A DNA stretch of 64,000 bases, taken from NCBI GenBank assembly GCA_028386065.3, contig JAKUCV010000418.1, forward strand, positions 523,351 through 587,350, in the 5' to 3' direction. Positions 25,660 to 35,187 of the stretch are shown in pieces. This DNA comes from Turnera subulata (lineage: Eukaryota; Streptophyta; Magnoliopsida; Malpighiales; Passifloraceae). Each line of letters begins with the position of its first letter. Positions within the stretch are counted from its first letter, which is position 1. The notes below the pieces were generated by a model, which saw only the letters and a list, made by a program, of their open reading frames with translations, searched no databases and was not told where the DNA came from. Position numbers and translations under genes: made by a program.

Positions 25660-26290
25660 GAATTTTCCTGCACTGTGAACAGTGATTTTTTTGGCCGGAA
25701 TCCGACGACCGTGAACAGTGCTCGGTCGGAATCCGGCAAACCCAGAAGTGTTTGACCGGAATCCGACATCTCGGGATTTTCCCGGCAAGCCCGAAAGTGT
25801 TTGGCCGGAATTCAGTGTCTCAGGATTTTTCCCGGCAAGCTCGGAAGGCTAATGTATTTATTTTATTGTTTTTTAATTTATATTAAGCTTGGGCTCATAT
25901 TAGGCCCATTATATTTTAATATTCTGTTCTTTATATTTCAATTGGGCTCATATAAGGCCCATGTATTAATATGATATATTATATATTATTGCTGAAAGAT
26001 TTATCGAGTAAGCATATTTTATTTTTTTTAATTACGATTGGGCTATTAAAAGGCTCATGTATTAATATGATATATTATATATATTATTACTGAAAGATTT
26101 ATCGAGTAAGCATATTTTATATTTTTATTTAAATTACTATTAGGCTATTAAAAAGGCCCATTGCATTTAAATTTCTCGTCTTTAATTTTATTTATGTTTT
26201 GCTTGAGCTCGTACAAGGCCCATCACTTTTAATTTTTTGTTATTTATTTTAATTGGGCTGATTAATAAAAGGTCCATGTTTATTTATTTT
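25660..26290. repeat. Degenerate tandem arrays inside element 1
   Basis: Two kinds of imperfect tandem repeat occur in order. At about 25670-25850, units are built around GGCCGGAATCCG and CCCGGCAAGC. At about 25880-26290, units pair GGGCT with AGGCCCA, interspersed with TTAATATGATATATTATAT and GCTGAAAGATTTATCGAGTAAG, which itself recurs at about 25993 and 26091. Element 2 has longer versions of both arrays (36100-36570 and 36640-37110). Confidence 0.75.
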
Positions 26291-27136
26291 AATTAAGTCT
26301 TTTGATTATATTATTTGAATTTGAGGCCCTCAAAATTTCCAGAAGAAATTTATCATGGGCATTAAATGCTAAAATGCATTTATATGATAATAGTCTGGAA
26401 GATAAATATAAGAGTCCAGCAGAGTCAATAAAAGAAAATACAACGAAGACTGGAAGTCTTACCGTTCAAAAGATCCTGAAGATCCTTCAAAGGAAAATCG
26501 AAAAAAAAACTATTACCACCAGAAGATGGAAATTATATGACCACCAGAAGGTGGATATTATACTTGCATACTCTGAAGGAGCAATTCATTTTATATTCAA
26601 TTTATTTTATGTTCAGTTTAAATTATTACGCATTGCAATTTATTTTATTTACTTTTTAGTACTTTATAATTGTTTCTAGAATAATGCCTCAAGCATTAGT
26701 CTCGAAGACAATGCAAAATTGACATCCACAGGGGGAGAATTATATGTGTGGATGTCAATATAATATATTATGACATCTCGAAATGAGAAAAAGATTAACA
26801 TGCTCAAGAAGAGCATAAATCCGAATATGTTCCTGAAGAATGCATGTTTTAATATGATCTAGAAGATCGTATATTTACGCTCTGGAAGAGCATATATTCT
26901 TGAAGAGTACAGACACCCCCAGTAATAAAATAAATTATTATAGATCCTAATGAATTGACTCTGATCTATTCCCTGAAGCGAATAAGACAGTATAATTATT
27001 TGTGCCTGTGGGCGTAAATGAGATAATAAATAGAAAAGGCTCAAAACAAACATGCATATTATTATTGCATAAACGGATCCATAACTGGAGAAAATTCAAA
27101 AAAAAAAAGTTCTCATACATATGTTTAAACAGTAAT

Positions 27137-27820
27137 CTATCTGTTGGGCTCAACATTAACCCTGAAACTCTGAGCCTCACCATTAATGTTGACCCTAACG
27201 CTGTCGTTCCAGGAGAACCGCATACCACCCATGTTGTTTTTTCCAAGTAGCTCAAATCGATTTGTTGGAGGAAAACGGAGTGGTATTACTCCATGATTTT
27301 CTTCAGGCTGCCATAGGGTTTCAGTAGTCAGTACCATGTTGGGCTTGTACTGATTCTTCAGGTCCCTTAAGGTACGCACAAAATCTTGGGACCGCCTGGC
27401 CACTCTCCTGCAATTCCATAATAAAAGTCGTACCTTGGGCCATGTAGGCGGTAACCCAGAAACCCTCAGGACACTCTGAGCCATCATGGAAACTTGATAA
27501 TAGCTGCCTTGATTCAGAAATTGGCAAGAAGGCTCTAGTTGAAACTCCTGCAGTCTATCAGATATAAAAAATATAATAGAGTTAGCCGAGCCATAAAAGA
27601 AAGCTCGTAAATTGCCTTGGTCCTCTAGGAAGAGGGTTTCTTCCATAGGAGTTACAAAGAACCTGGATGAGTATAGTTCATCAACAAAAACCAAGCGAGG
27701 AATTCTTGCGAGTTCACTCGGTAACTCCTCTTGTTGTTCATTAACCAAACTATATGCTAGCCTGTTCCTCCTTCCTAGAGAGGTACCCTCAACAAAGAAG
27801 ACAGTTGCTGGGGAAGGCAT
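27137..27820 (-). CDS. Antisense 227-residue frame in element 1 with LINE-endonuclease-like C-terminal half
   Basis: Runs opposite to the host element. It is about 88% identical to the frame at 34504-35187 in element 2 (27 differences that I count, no gaps). Residues 1-128 (MPSPATVFFVEG..) match nothing I recognise. From about residue 130, PKVRLLLWNC, then PNMVLTTETLW and a later FSWNDSVRVNI, resemble the start of the endonuclease/exonuclease/phosphatase (EEP) domain of plant LINEs, but the domain stops after about 100 residues, so nuclease activity is unlikely. In this copy WNCRG has become WNCRR. A TATA box lies at 27872-27881. Whether it is translated is unknown. It could be a captured LINE fragment kept open by selection or by chance. 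Confidence 0.6.
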   Translation of the reverse strand: MPSPATVFFVEGTSLGRRNRLAYSLVNEQQEELPSELARIPRLVFVDELYSSRFFVTPMEETLFLEDQGNLRAFFYGSANSIIFFISDRLQEFQLEPSCQFLNQGSYYQVSMMAQSVLRVSGLPPTWPKVRLLLWNCRRVARRSQDFVRTLRDLKNQYKPNMVLTTETLWQPEENHGVIPLRFPPTNRFELLGKNNMGGMRFSWNDSVRVNINGEAQSFRVNVEPNR

Positions 27821-27871
27821 TCTTTATGTGGTTTTTCTGAATCTATATGTTTCACCACATAATACTGCCCA

Positions 27872-27881
27872 CTTTTATAGC
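27872..27881 (-). promoter_or_regulatory. TATA box upstream of the antisense frame (element 1)
   Basis: GCTATAAAAG on the minus strand, about 50-60 bp upstream of the ATG at 27820. GCTATAAAAT occurs at the corresponding place in element 2. A longer hairpin (27937-27962) with a CTGAA loop lies just beyond it in both copies. Confidence 0.5.
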
Positions 27882-29479
27882 CTAAGCTTAGACAGCCAGG
27901 TATCAGTATTTCAAATGTGGACCCTTTTACTTATCTCCGAAAAGATCCTGAAGATTTTTCGGTTTCACAAAACTCCAAAGTTGCTTTTGAAAAAGTTTGC
28001 TCAATAATTCTGATCTTTTCCGACATGATTGGCAGATATAAGCCTAAAATTGGCACATATATTGCAGCCTGAAGCTAGCAACCTAAGTTATTAAACTTAC
28101 CATATCCAGCCAGAAGTTGGAATGCACTAGCCTAAAGCTAGCAATTTTTAAGTGTTTAAATACACAGTTTGCACAGCCCGAAGCTGAGACCAACTAGAAG
28201 TTGGCTGATAAATATGTAATTTATAGCTAGTATGCCCCAGCCAGAAGCTGGTAAATAATCTTCCTAAGTCATCATATCCAGCCTGAAGCTGGCATATATA
28301 TATAGCAGCCTGAAGCTGGCACCAACTTGAAGTTGGTACATGGACATATTGTTTGGTTTGACCGGTTGGGCCATCCCGGGTCAATAATGATGCACAAAAT
28401 TTATTTGGTCATTCATTGAAAAACCAGAAGTTTTTACAATCAATGAATTTCCATGTATTTGTTTGCTGCGAAATTAATAATATGGCCTTCCTAAGATGAG
28501 ATTGGCCTAGACCAGCAAGTTTGAGATTAATTCTGGGATATGAACGCGGACTGATAAATCCGTTGTGTTGATCATCTAGGTAATTTTTACGATGCATCGA
28601 CTAGATGGTCCATTGTGTGACGCAAGTTGGCATTGTGCGCACTTGTTTTAATGATTAAGCTACTTGCGGGTACATATCCCTATTTATGTTATTAGACTAT
28701 ACGTCTAGAGAATGCTGGTATATTTCTTCAATGGAAAATGTATATCATTGGAAATAAATCCAAACTAATTTGGGTGAATATTCAAATTGATTGCAGGACC
28801 ATTGCTGAAATATAATTGTTTGAGAAAATGATATTTTTACATGCAGCAATACTTGTGTGCATCAAGCCAACAAGTTATCATAATGTTTCCCTATTTAATT
28901 GGTTCTTGGTCACGAACCCAGTAACTCCCATCTTCAGACCATTTATTGTATATTGAATAATGCTCCACCACAGCATTGTTATGTTGGTCCTTAAAGAAGA
29001 TTGGGAATATATGTTGTGTATGTTGGGTATGTTAAAAATTAATTTGATAGTGTCTATCCAACATAAGGGGGAGGAAAATAAGCAGTTGGATCAAGATAAA
29101 GACATTACTTAAATGTATTATTAATATATATTTGTTGATCCTCAAACAAATTAGTATGAACCTGAAGTTCAAACAGATGATTCATTTGTAAGAAAATTAA
29201 TATGCAATTGCCAGACAAATAATGTGACCAAAATACCAGCTGCATATGCTCCTGCTCAAAATTGATGTTCCTGAAGAACAAGTATAGTATGCAAATGAAT
29301 CTAAAGTATGCCAGAAGCATAGAATATACTCGGTTCCAAAAGAAAAGAAATTCTCGATAGAGAAAAAAGAGCAGGGAGGTAAGATGGCCCCAGAAAAGAA
29401 AATAAGGCCTCCAGTAGAGGTTTGAATTAAAAGTCCTCAAGAAGAGGAAAATCCTCCAGAAGAGGTTTTTCTGACAAAA

Positions 29480-30560
29480 TTGATAAAGTTCCAGAAGTAA
29501 CTCAGGTACCTGAAATAAATGAGTATGATGAGATCTCAATTACAGTGTCAGAAATAAGATGGAACCGACGTGAAATAACCGTCGACGGAATATAATTTTT
29601 ATTTTATTAAAATGAGGATCATGAACCTACTAATGAAAGTAGGCGTTGTATGATTGGCCAAAATAAAGAGATATAGTTAAAGGCTGTGTGTTGACTCGCT
29701 TGTGAAGCGAGAAAATTTTCGGACCGGTAGTCCGTACACCAGATGGTGTAAAATTAATCGGTCGAAAATGGGTACTTGTGCGGAAAAGATATATAAAGCA
29801 CGGTTTGTAGCACAAGGTTTACCCTAATGACCTGGTATTAATTGTGAGGAGATATACTCCCCTGTGGTGGATGCGATTATTTTGATAAGTCTGACACTAC
29901 ATGAAAAGAATTAGAAATGCATCTAATGAATGCTGTTACAGCCTATTACTATGGATCCATAAGTCGTGAAATGTACATGAAGATCCCTGAAGGATTCAAG
30001 TTGCCTGAAGCAACTAATTCCCAGGAAATTACAAAATTTGAACTGAGTTAATCTTTACATGATTATTTTGAGTATGGATAAATTTATGTTGATATGTTTT
30101 GTGATTGGAACTCCGGAAGAGGTTTCCAAATACCGTGCTATTAGACTGGTCCTGGAAGTACCTTGTCTAAGTGCAATATGTATTGCTTGTAACATAAAGG
30201 CTGAAGCTTTTGAATTAGGCCTATTGGCAAGATATGTATTTACTCTTATCTTCGGGAAATAACAAATGTGTAATCCTGTAAATCCGAAAGAGAGTATAGT
30301 TTATTTTGCAGATGTAGATCCCTTATTTAGTCCACATTAAGCACAGACGGACATCAGCAACAACTTTACACATGATATTACAATATCATCGGGACTACAA
30401 AAGCAAGATGGCAAGATAGACGCCCCAACGACGAAATTATGAAGATAATGCTGCCAACTTTGTCCAATTGAAGTAATGATGTATTGAAAAGTGATCAGAA
30501 AAAATACACGTCACCAGAAGCTGACAAGGACGATTGGCATGCAACGACATGAAGCAATCA
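29480..30560 (+). pseudogene. Copia pol remnant (reverse transcriptase to RNase H), element 1
   Basis: Segments of Copia pol can be read in changing frames: the linker VPEVTQVPEINEYDE at about 29490, the start of the reverse transcriptase (FGPVVRTPDGVK, KWVLVRKR) at 29715-29790, then MYMKIPEGFKLPEATNS at 29970-30020, IGTPEEVSK near 30100, and an RNase H trace (DPHKAQTD) near 30330. In-frame stops and deletions interrupt all of them. No intact gag, protease or integrase was found. Confidence 0.75.
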
Positions 30561-30706
30561 ATGGAGGCCAAAATGAGGGGGAGTAGAATACGCATTGCAC
30601 TCTTTTTTCCTTCACCAAGTTTTTATCCCACTGGGTTTTTCTTGGTAAGGTTTTTAATGAGGCAGTACTCCCAAAGCGTATTCTACCCATCAACACAATG
30701 ACATCC

Positions 30707-30715
30707 AAGGGGGAG
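30707..30715 (+). other. Polypurine tract of element 1
   Basis: AAGGGGGAG directly precedes the TGTTAT start of the 3' LTR at 30716. This is the usual plus-strand primer site of a Copia element and fixes the element's orientation. Confidence 0.85.
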
Positions 30716-30949
30716 TGTTATAAAATATGTATTATACATGTATATATGTCATTGTTATACATACTATATACATACTATAATGTATTCCATCTTATTATAT
30801 ATATGTTGAAAAGAGAAATGAAAAGTGGGTGAAAACTGGGTATGAAGCCCGACCGGAGTTCTCACCGGCCGACTTCCCCCTCACCGGAATTTCACCGGAA
30901 AAACTCTTCTCCCTTCAATCTTCTCCTTCTATCCCTTTTATTTACAACA
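30716..30949 (+). repeat. 3' LTR of element 1
   Basis: 234 bp from TGTTATAAAATATG to TTTACAACA, pairing with 24887-25120. It is followed by the TGCTT target duplication at 30950-30954. Confidence 0.92.
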
Positions 30950-30954
30950 TGCTT

Positions 30955-31369
30955 AACGGTTTTAGAATCTTCCTTCCAATCCTTCCTCTTGTACGAACAA
31001 ACTGAAACAAGATTGCCCCTTCTTTGGGTCAGAAGAACACAATGAAGATTTTGAGAGTTTTGAGTTTGACTTTGTTGGGCCTCAGGTAGTCAAATTCAGA
31101 ATTGAAGATAGTGGCCCATCATGTAATAAGCTGGATTGGGGCTCACTGTAGCAAATGAACTGGAAACTTAATACCCCCCCTACATAAATAGATAGACCGG
31201 AGAGAATCTATAATGTTGAAGAGGTGACAACCCAGTTCCAGGCTTTGTCCCCTCACAGAAATTATTACACATTCATGAAACTTAATGCTCTCAGTAAGTA
31301 AACACCCCATCAATACATGACAAATTTTCATGGAAAATCTTCTATGTTGTAAATGAACATAAAAATAGA
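30955..31369. other. Unique spacer between the two LTR elements
   Basis: About 415 bp of host DNA left between the two target duplications. No gene, promoter or repeat is evident in it. Confidence 0.5.
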
Positions 31370-31374
31370 TCATA
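31370..31374. repeat. Target-site duplication of LTR element 2 (TCATA)
   Basis: TCATA precedes the left LTR and recurs at 37917-37921 after the right LTR, showing a single insertion event. Confidence 0.88.
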
Positions 31375-31626
31375 TGTTATAAACAATTGGAATTGAGTTT
31401 CGAATTCATGGAGAAAAAGAAATCAAGGAGAAGAAGAAAGTTTGAGAGGAGAAGAAGAAAGTTTGAGAGGAAGAGGGGTTAACGGGTAATGACCCGGTTC
31501 ATTCATCCTCACTTTTCTTTCTTTAACTAATATATATATATAAACATAAGAATACAGTATATGTATACTGTATATGTATATGGTACAAACAGTATTCATA
31601 CTATATTTACACTTTGTTTTATAACA
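31375..31626 (-). repeat. 3' LTR of element 2 (left end)
   Basis: 252 bp; differs from 37665-37916 at only two positions by eye. It contains a 22-bp direct duplication (AGAAGAAGAAAGTTTGAGAG core, around 31419-31466) and a 10-bp inverted repeat around 31551-31572 (ATACAGTATA/TATACTGTAT). It shares little with the LTR of element 1 beyond TGTTATAAA. Confidence 0.93.
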
Positions 31627-31635
31627 CTCCCCCTT
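31627..31635 (-). other. Polypurine tract of element 2
   Basis: CTCCCCCTT on the plus strand, that is AAGGGGGAG on the element's strand, abutting the 3' LTR. It is identical to the tract of element 1 and confirms the minus orientation. Confidence 0.85.
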
Positions 31636-31729
31636 GAATGCTGTTTGTACTTTGGACAGAATACGCTATCGGGGTAACTGTCTCGTTAAAAACCTTACCA
31701 AGAAAAACCCAGTGGGATAAAAACTTGGT

Positions 31730-33300
31730 GAAGGAAAAAAGAGTGCAGTGCGTATTCTACTCCCCCTCAACTTGGCCTCCATTGATTGCTTGATACTCCC
31801 CCTCATTTTGGCCTCCATTATCTCCTTGATATCGTTGCATGCCGATCGTCCTTGTCAGCTTCTGATGACATGTATTTTGTCTGATTATTTTTTGATACAC
31901 CATTACTTTAATTTGGGCAATGTTGGCGGCATAATCTTCATAACTTATTATTGGAGCATCTGTCTTGCCCTCTTGTTTGTAGTCCCGATGATATAGCACT
32001 ATCATATGTAAAGTTGTGGCAGATGTCCGGCTGTGCTATTTGTGGATCGAGTGGGGGATTCTGCATCTGCAGGAAACAACTCTCCTTTCTTCGGGCTTAT
32101 AGGATTATCATATTTGTTATTCCCCGAAGATAAGGGCAAATACATATAATGCTGATAGACTTAAATCAAAAGCTTCAGGCTTTACAACAAGGTACTCCAG
32201 GACCAATTTAATAGCACGGTATTTAGAGGCCTCTTCTGGAGTGCCAATCATAAATAGATTTATCCATACTAAAAAAAAAAATGACTGAAAACATCAATTC
32301 AGTTCTATCTTGTTATTTTCCCGGGAATTAGTTGCTTCAGGCAACTTGGATCCTTCAGGGATCTTCATGACTTATGGATCCATAATAATAGGCTGTAATA
32401 GCATTCACTAGATGCATTTCTAATACTTTTCATATACTGCCAGACATATCAAAATAATTGCATCCACCACAGAGGAGTATATCTCCTCATAATTAATACC
32501 TGGTCGTTTGGGTAAAAACTTTGTGCCACAAACCGTGCTTTACATCTCATTATTTATTTATTTCTGCTCAAATACCCTTTCATGACCAATAGAATTTTTA
32601 CACCTTCTGGTGTACGGACTACAGGTCCGGAAATTTCTCGCTTCGGGCGAGTCCACTTTCTCGCTTCGGGCGAGTTCAATACAGCCTTAATTGTATTTCT
32701 ATATTTTGGCCAATTATACTGTGCCTACATTCGTAGGTTCATGATCCTCATTTCATTTAGCGCTATATTAAACATAAATATTCCGTCGATGGTTATTTCA
32801 CATCGGTTCCATCTTATTCCTGACACTGTAATTAAGATCTCATCATGCTCATTTATTTCAGGTACCTGAGTTACTTCTGGAAATTTATCAATTGTGTCAG
32901 AGAATCAACCTCTTTTGGAGGTCTTTTAATTCAAACCTCTACTGGAGGTCTTATTTTCTTACTGGGGCCATCTTATCACTTTTGCTCCTTTTTCTCTATC
33001 GAGAATTTCTTTTCTTTTTTTTTGGAACCGAGTATAATCCATATGGATTCATTTGCATACTTATATTGTTCTTCAGGAAACATCAAAACAGGAGCATTTG
33101 CAGCTGGTATATAGTCACATATTTCAAATAAATATGTCTGGCAATTGACATACTAATCTTTTGCAAATGAATCATTTCTTAGAACTTCAGGTTCATACTA
33201 ATATTCGAGGATCAAAAATTAAATATTGATAAGTCATTTCAATAATTTCTTGATCCAGCTGCTTATTTTCTCTCCCCCTGATGTTGGGTAAAACATCAAC
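31730..33300 (-). pseudogene. Copia pol remnant, element 2
   Basis: Read on the minus strand, this region aligns by eye with 29000-30600 of element 1, for example the segment around 33040-33120 with 29220-29300, and the stretch at 32330-32380 with the KLPEAT coding segment. It holds the same kinds of stops and gaps, so the damage predates the last transposition. No intact frame for reverse transcriptase remains. Confidence 0.65.
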
Positions 33301-34400
33301 TAATAAGCAAGTATTGCTATAAATGAATCTCCAGTCCCTTGTCATAGGTTTCAATTATCTTTATAATATATGGAGATACATACCCAATGTAGATTCCCAA
33401 TCTTCTTTAAGGGACCAATTTCACAACCCTGTGGTGGAGCATTATATAACTCAAGGTCCGAAGATGGGAGATACTATGTATGTGACCATTAATTAATTAA
33501 ATGAGGGGGGTTCTTATAACATCATGTTGGCTTGATGCACAGTGTTGCTGCATATAAAATATCAATTTCTCAAACAATAATATTTCATCAAACAGTTGTG
33601 CAATCAATTGTCAATGCTCCCCCAGATTTATTTGGGTTTATTTCCAATGATATACAGTCTCTTATTGATGAAATATCTCAGCATTATCTAGACAAATAGT
33701 CTAGTAACATAAGTAGGGACATGTGCCCGCAAGTGGCATAATAAGTGCGCACTTATGCCAACTTGCGTCACACAATAAACCATCTAGTCGATGCATCGTA
33801 AAAATTACCTAGATGGTTAACACCGCGGATTGATCAGTCCGCGTTCATATCTCTGAATTATTCTTAAACTTGCTGGTGATGCCAGGCCATTCTCATCTTA
33901 GGAAGGCCGTATAATAATTTTTGCAGCAAACAAACATATGAAAATTTATTGATTATAAAAACTTCTGGTTTTTCAATCAATTATCAAAACAAATTTTGTG
34001 CATCATAATTGAACCGGGATGGCCCATCCGGTCATGCCAAACAATAAATCCATGAACCAACTTCAAGTTGGTGCCAGCTTCAGGCTGCGCAAGCTGTGTA
34101 TTTAAACACTTAAAATTGCTAGCTCCAGGCTAGTGCATTCCAGCTTCTGGCTGGATATGTTAAGTTTCAATTACACAACTGCTAGCTTCAGGCTAGCTAT
34201 ATATGTGCCAATTTTAAACTTATTTCTGCCACTCATGTCGGAAAAGATCGGAATTATTGAGCAATAATTAATGTAGTGGCAGACATTTCCAAAAGCAAAT
34301 CCTCGAGGATTGTAAAGCTTTGGAATTTTGCTGAATAATAATATAATCCACCGAAAAATCTTCTGGATCTTTTCGGGGACACCTGGCTATCTATGCTCAG

Positions 34401-34410
34401 GCTATAAAAT
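34401..34410 (+). promoter_or_regulatory. TATA box upstream of the antisense frame (element 2)
   Basis: GCTATAAAAT about 95 bp upstream of the ATG at 34504. A hairpin at 34351-34376 with a near-perfect 10-bp stem (CCGAAAAATC/GATCTTTTCGG) lies about 25 bp further upstream, matching the layout in element 1. Confidence 0.5.
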
Positions 34411-34503
34411 GGGGGAAGGATTACATGGGAAGATACAGGAAAACTCATAGATATAGAAAAATTCATCAAAGCAAAGAAAAAGAAAAACTCAACCAAGACA
34501 AAA

Positions 34504-35187
34504 ATGCCTTCCCCAGCTACTGTTTTCTTTGTTGAGGGTGCCTCACTAGGCAGAAGAAATAGATTGGCCTATAGCATGGTAAATGAACAACAAGAGGAGC
34601 TGCCTAATGATCTGGCGAGAATTCCTCGTTTAGTGTTTGTAGATGAGCTATACTCGTCTAGGTTCTTTGTGACTCCAATGGAAGAAACTTTCTTCCTGGA
34701 GGACCAAGGCAATCTCAGGACAAATTTTTATGGCTCAGCTAACTCTATAATGTTTTTCATATCTGCTAGGATGCAGGAATTTCAGCTAGAGCCTTCATGT
34801 CAAATTTTAAATCAAAGCAGTTATTATCAGGTTTCCATGATGGCTCGGAGCGTCCCAAGGGTGACTGGGTTACCACCTACATGGCCTAAGGTACGACTTT
34901 TATTGTGGAATTGCAGGGGTATAGCAAGAAGGTCTCAAGACTTTGTGCGTACCTTAAGGGATCTGAAGAATCAGTACAAGCCTAACATGGTACTGATTAC
35001 CGAGACTATGTGGCAAGCAGGAGAGAATCATGGTGTGATTCCACTACGTTTTCCTCCAACGAATCGGTTTGAGATACCTGGAGAAAACAACAGAGCTGGT
35101 ATGTGGTTCTCCTGGAACGACAGTGTTAGGGTCAACATTAATGGTGAGGCTCAGAGTTTTAGGGTTAATGTTGAACCTAACAGATAG
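34504..35187 (+). CDS. Antisense 227-residue frame in element 2 with LINE-endonuclease-like C-terminal half
   Basis: Same length as the frame at 27137-27820, with the same start, stop and no gaps. This copy keeps LLLWNCRGIARRSQDF and MVLITETMW, the first two motifs of the LINE EEP endonuclease, and WFSWNDSVRVNI further on. Later catalytic motifs (the SDH end of the domain) are missing because the frame stops at residue 227. The N-terminal half is unrecognised and has no signal peptide or membrane segment. An untranslated leader rich in A and a TATA box precede it. In the surrounding element, sense-strand pol is dead, so survival of this frame in both copies stands out. Function unknown. Confidence 0.62.
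   Translation: MPSPATVFFVEGASLGRRNRLAYSMVNEQQEELPNDLARIPRLVFVDELYSSRFFVTPMEETFFLEDQGNLRTNFYGSANSIMFFISARMQEFQLEPSCQILNQSSYYQVSMMARSVPRVTGLPPTWPKVRLLLWNCRGIARRSQDFVRTLRDLKNQYKPNMVLITETMWQAGENHGVIPLRFPPTNRFEIPGENNRAGMWFSWNDSVRVNINGEAQSFRVNVEPNR

Larger units (their letters stand above)
26333..30015 (+). repeat. Field of micro-hairpins with 5-nt loops ending in GAA
   Basis: Many short perfect inverted repeats with a 5-nt loop, usually CTGAA, CAGAA, TGGAA or TAGAA, but with unrelated stems. Examples: 26333-26351 (AAATTTC/GAAATTT), 26446-26460, 26472-26484, 26800-26816 (ATGCTC/GAGCAT), 26856-26868, 26879-26891, 28278-28292, 28321-28337 (ACCAAC/GTTGGT), 28419-28435 (AAAAAC/GTTTTT), 29158-29170, 29266-29280, 29307-29321, 29408-29420, 29435-29447, 29453-29465, 29999-30015 (AGTTGC/GCAACT). 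The last falls in a recognisable pol codon context (KLPEAT), so coding for Pro-Glu explains part of the loop, but not the matched flanks. The same loops are seen in element 2 on the opposite strand. Confidence 0.75.
24887..30949 (+). mobile_element. LTR element 1: degenerate Ty1/Copia-like retrotransposon, plus orientation
   Basis: Complete structural element: 5' LTR, primer-binding site at 25121, polypurine tract at 30707-30715, 3' LTR, flanked by TGCTT duplications. Remnants of Copia pol are recognisable between about 29480 and 30560 but are broken by stops and deletions, so it is non-autonomous. The interior also contains degenerate repeat arrays (25660-26290), a dense field of micro-hairpins (26333-30015) and an intact antisense frame (27137-27820). 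LTR divergence suggests it is older than element 2. It lies between the extra phosphate-carrier exon and element 2, which is an inverted relative with a different LTR. Confidence 0.92.

Noticed and set aside
28060..28340. Regular short repeats (AGCCTGAAGCTGG) as a CRISPR-like array
   Set aside because: Spacing is irregular, the units are self-complementary, and the sequence is inside a plant retroelement.
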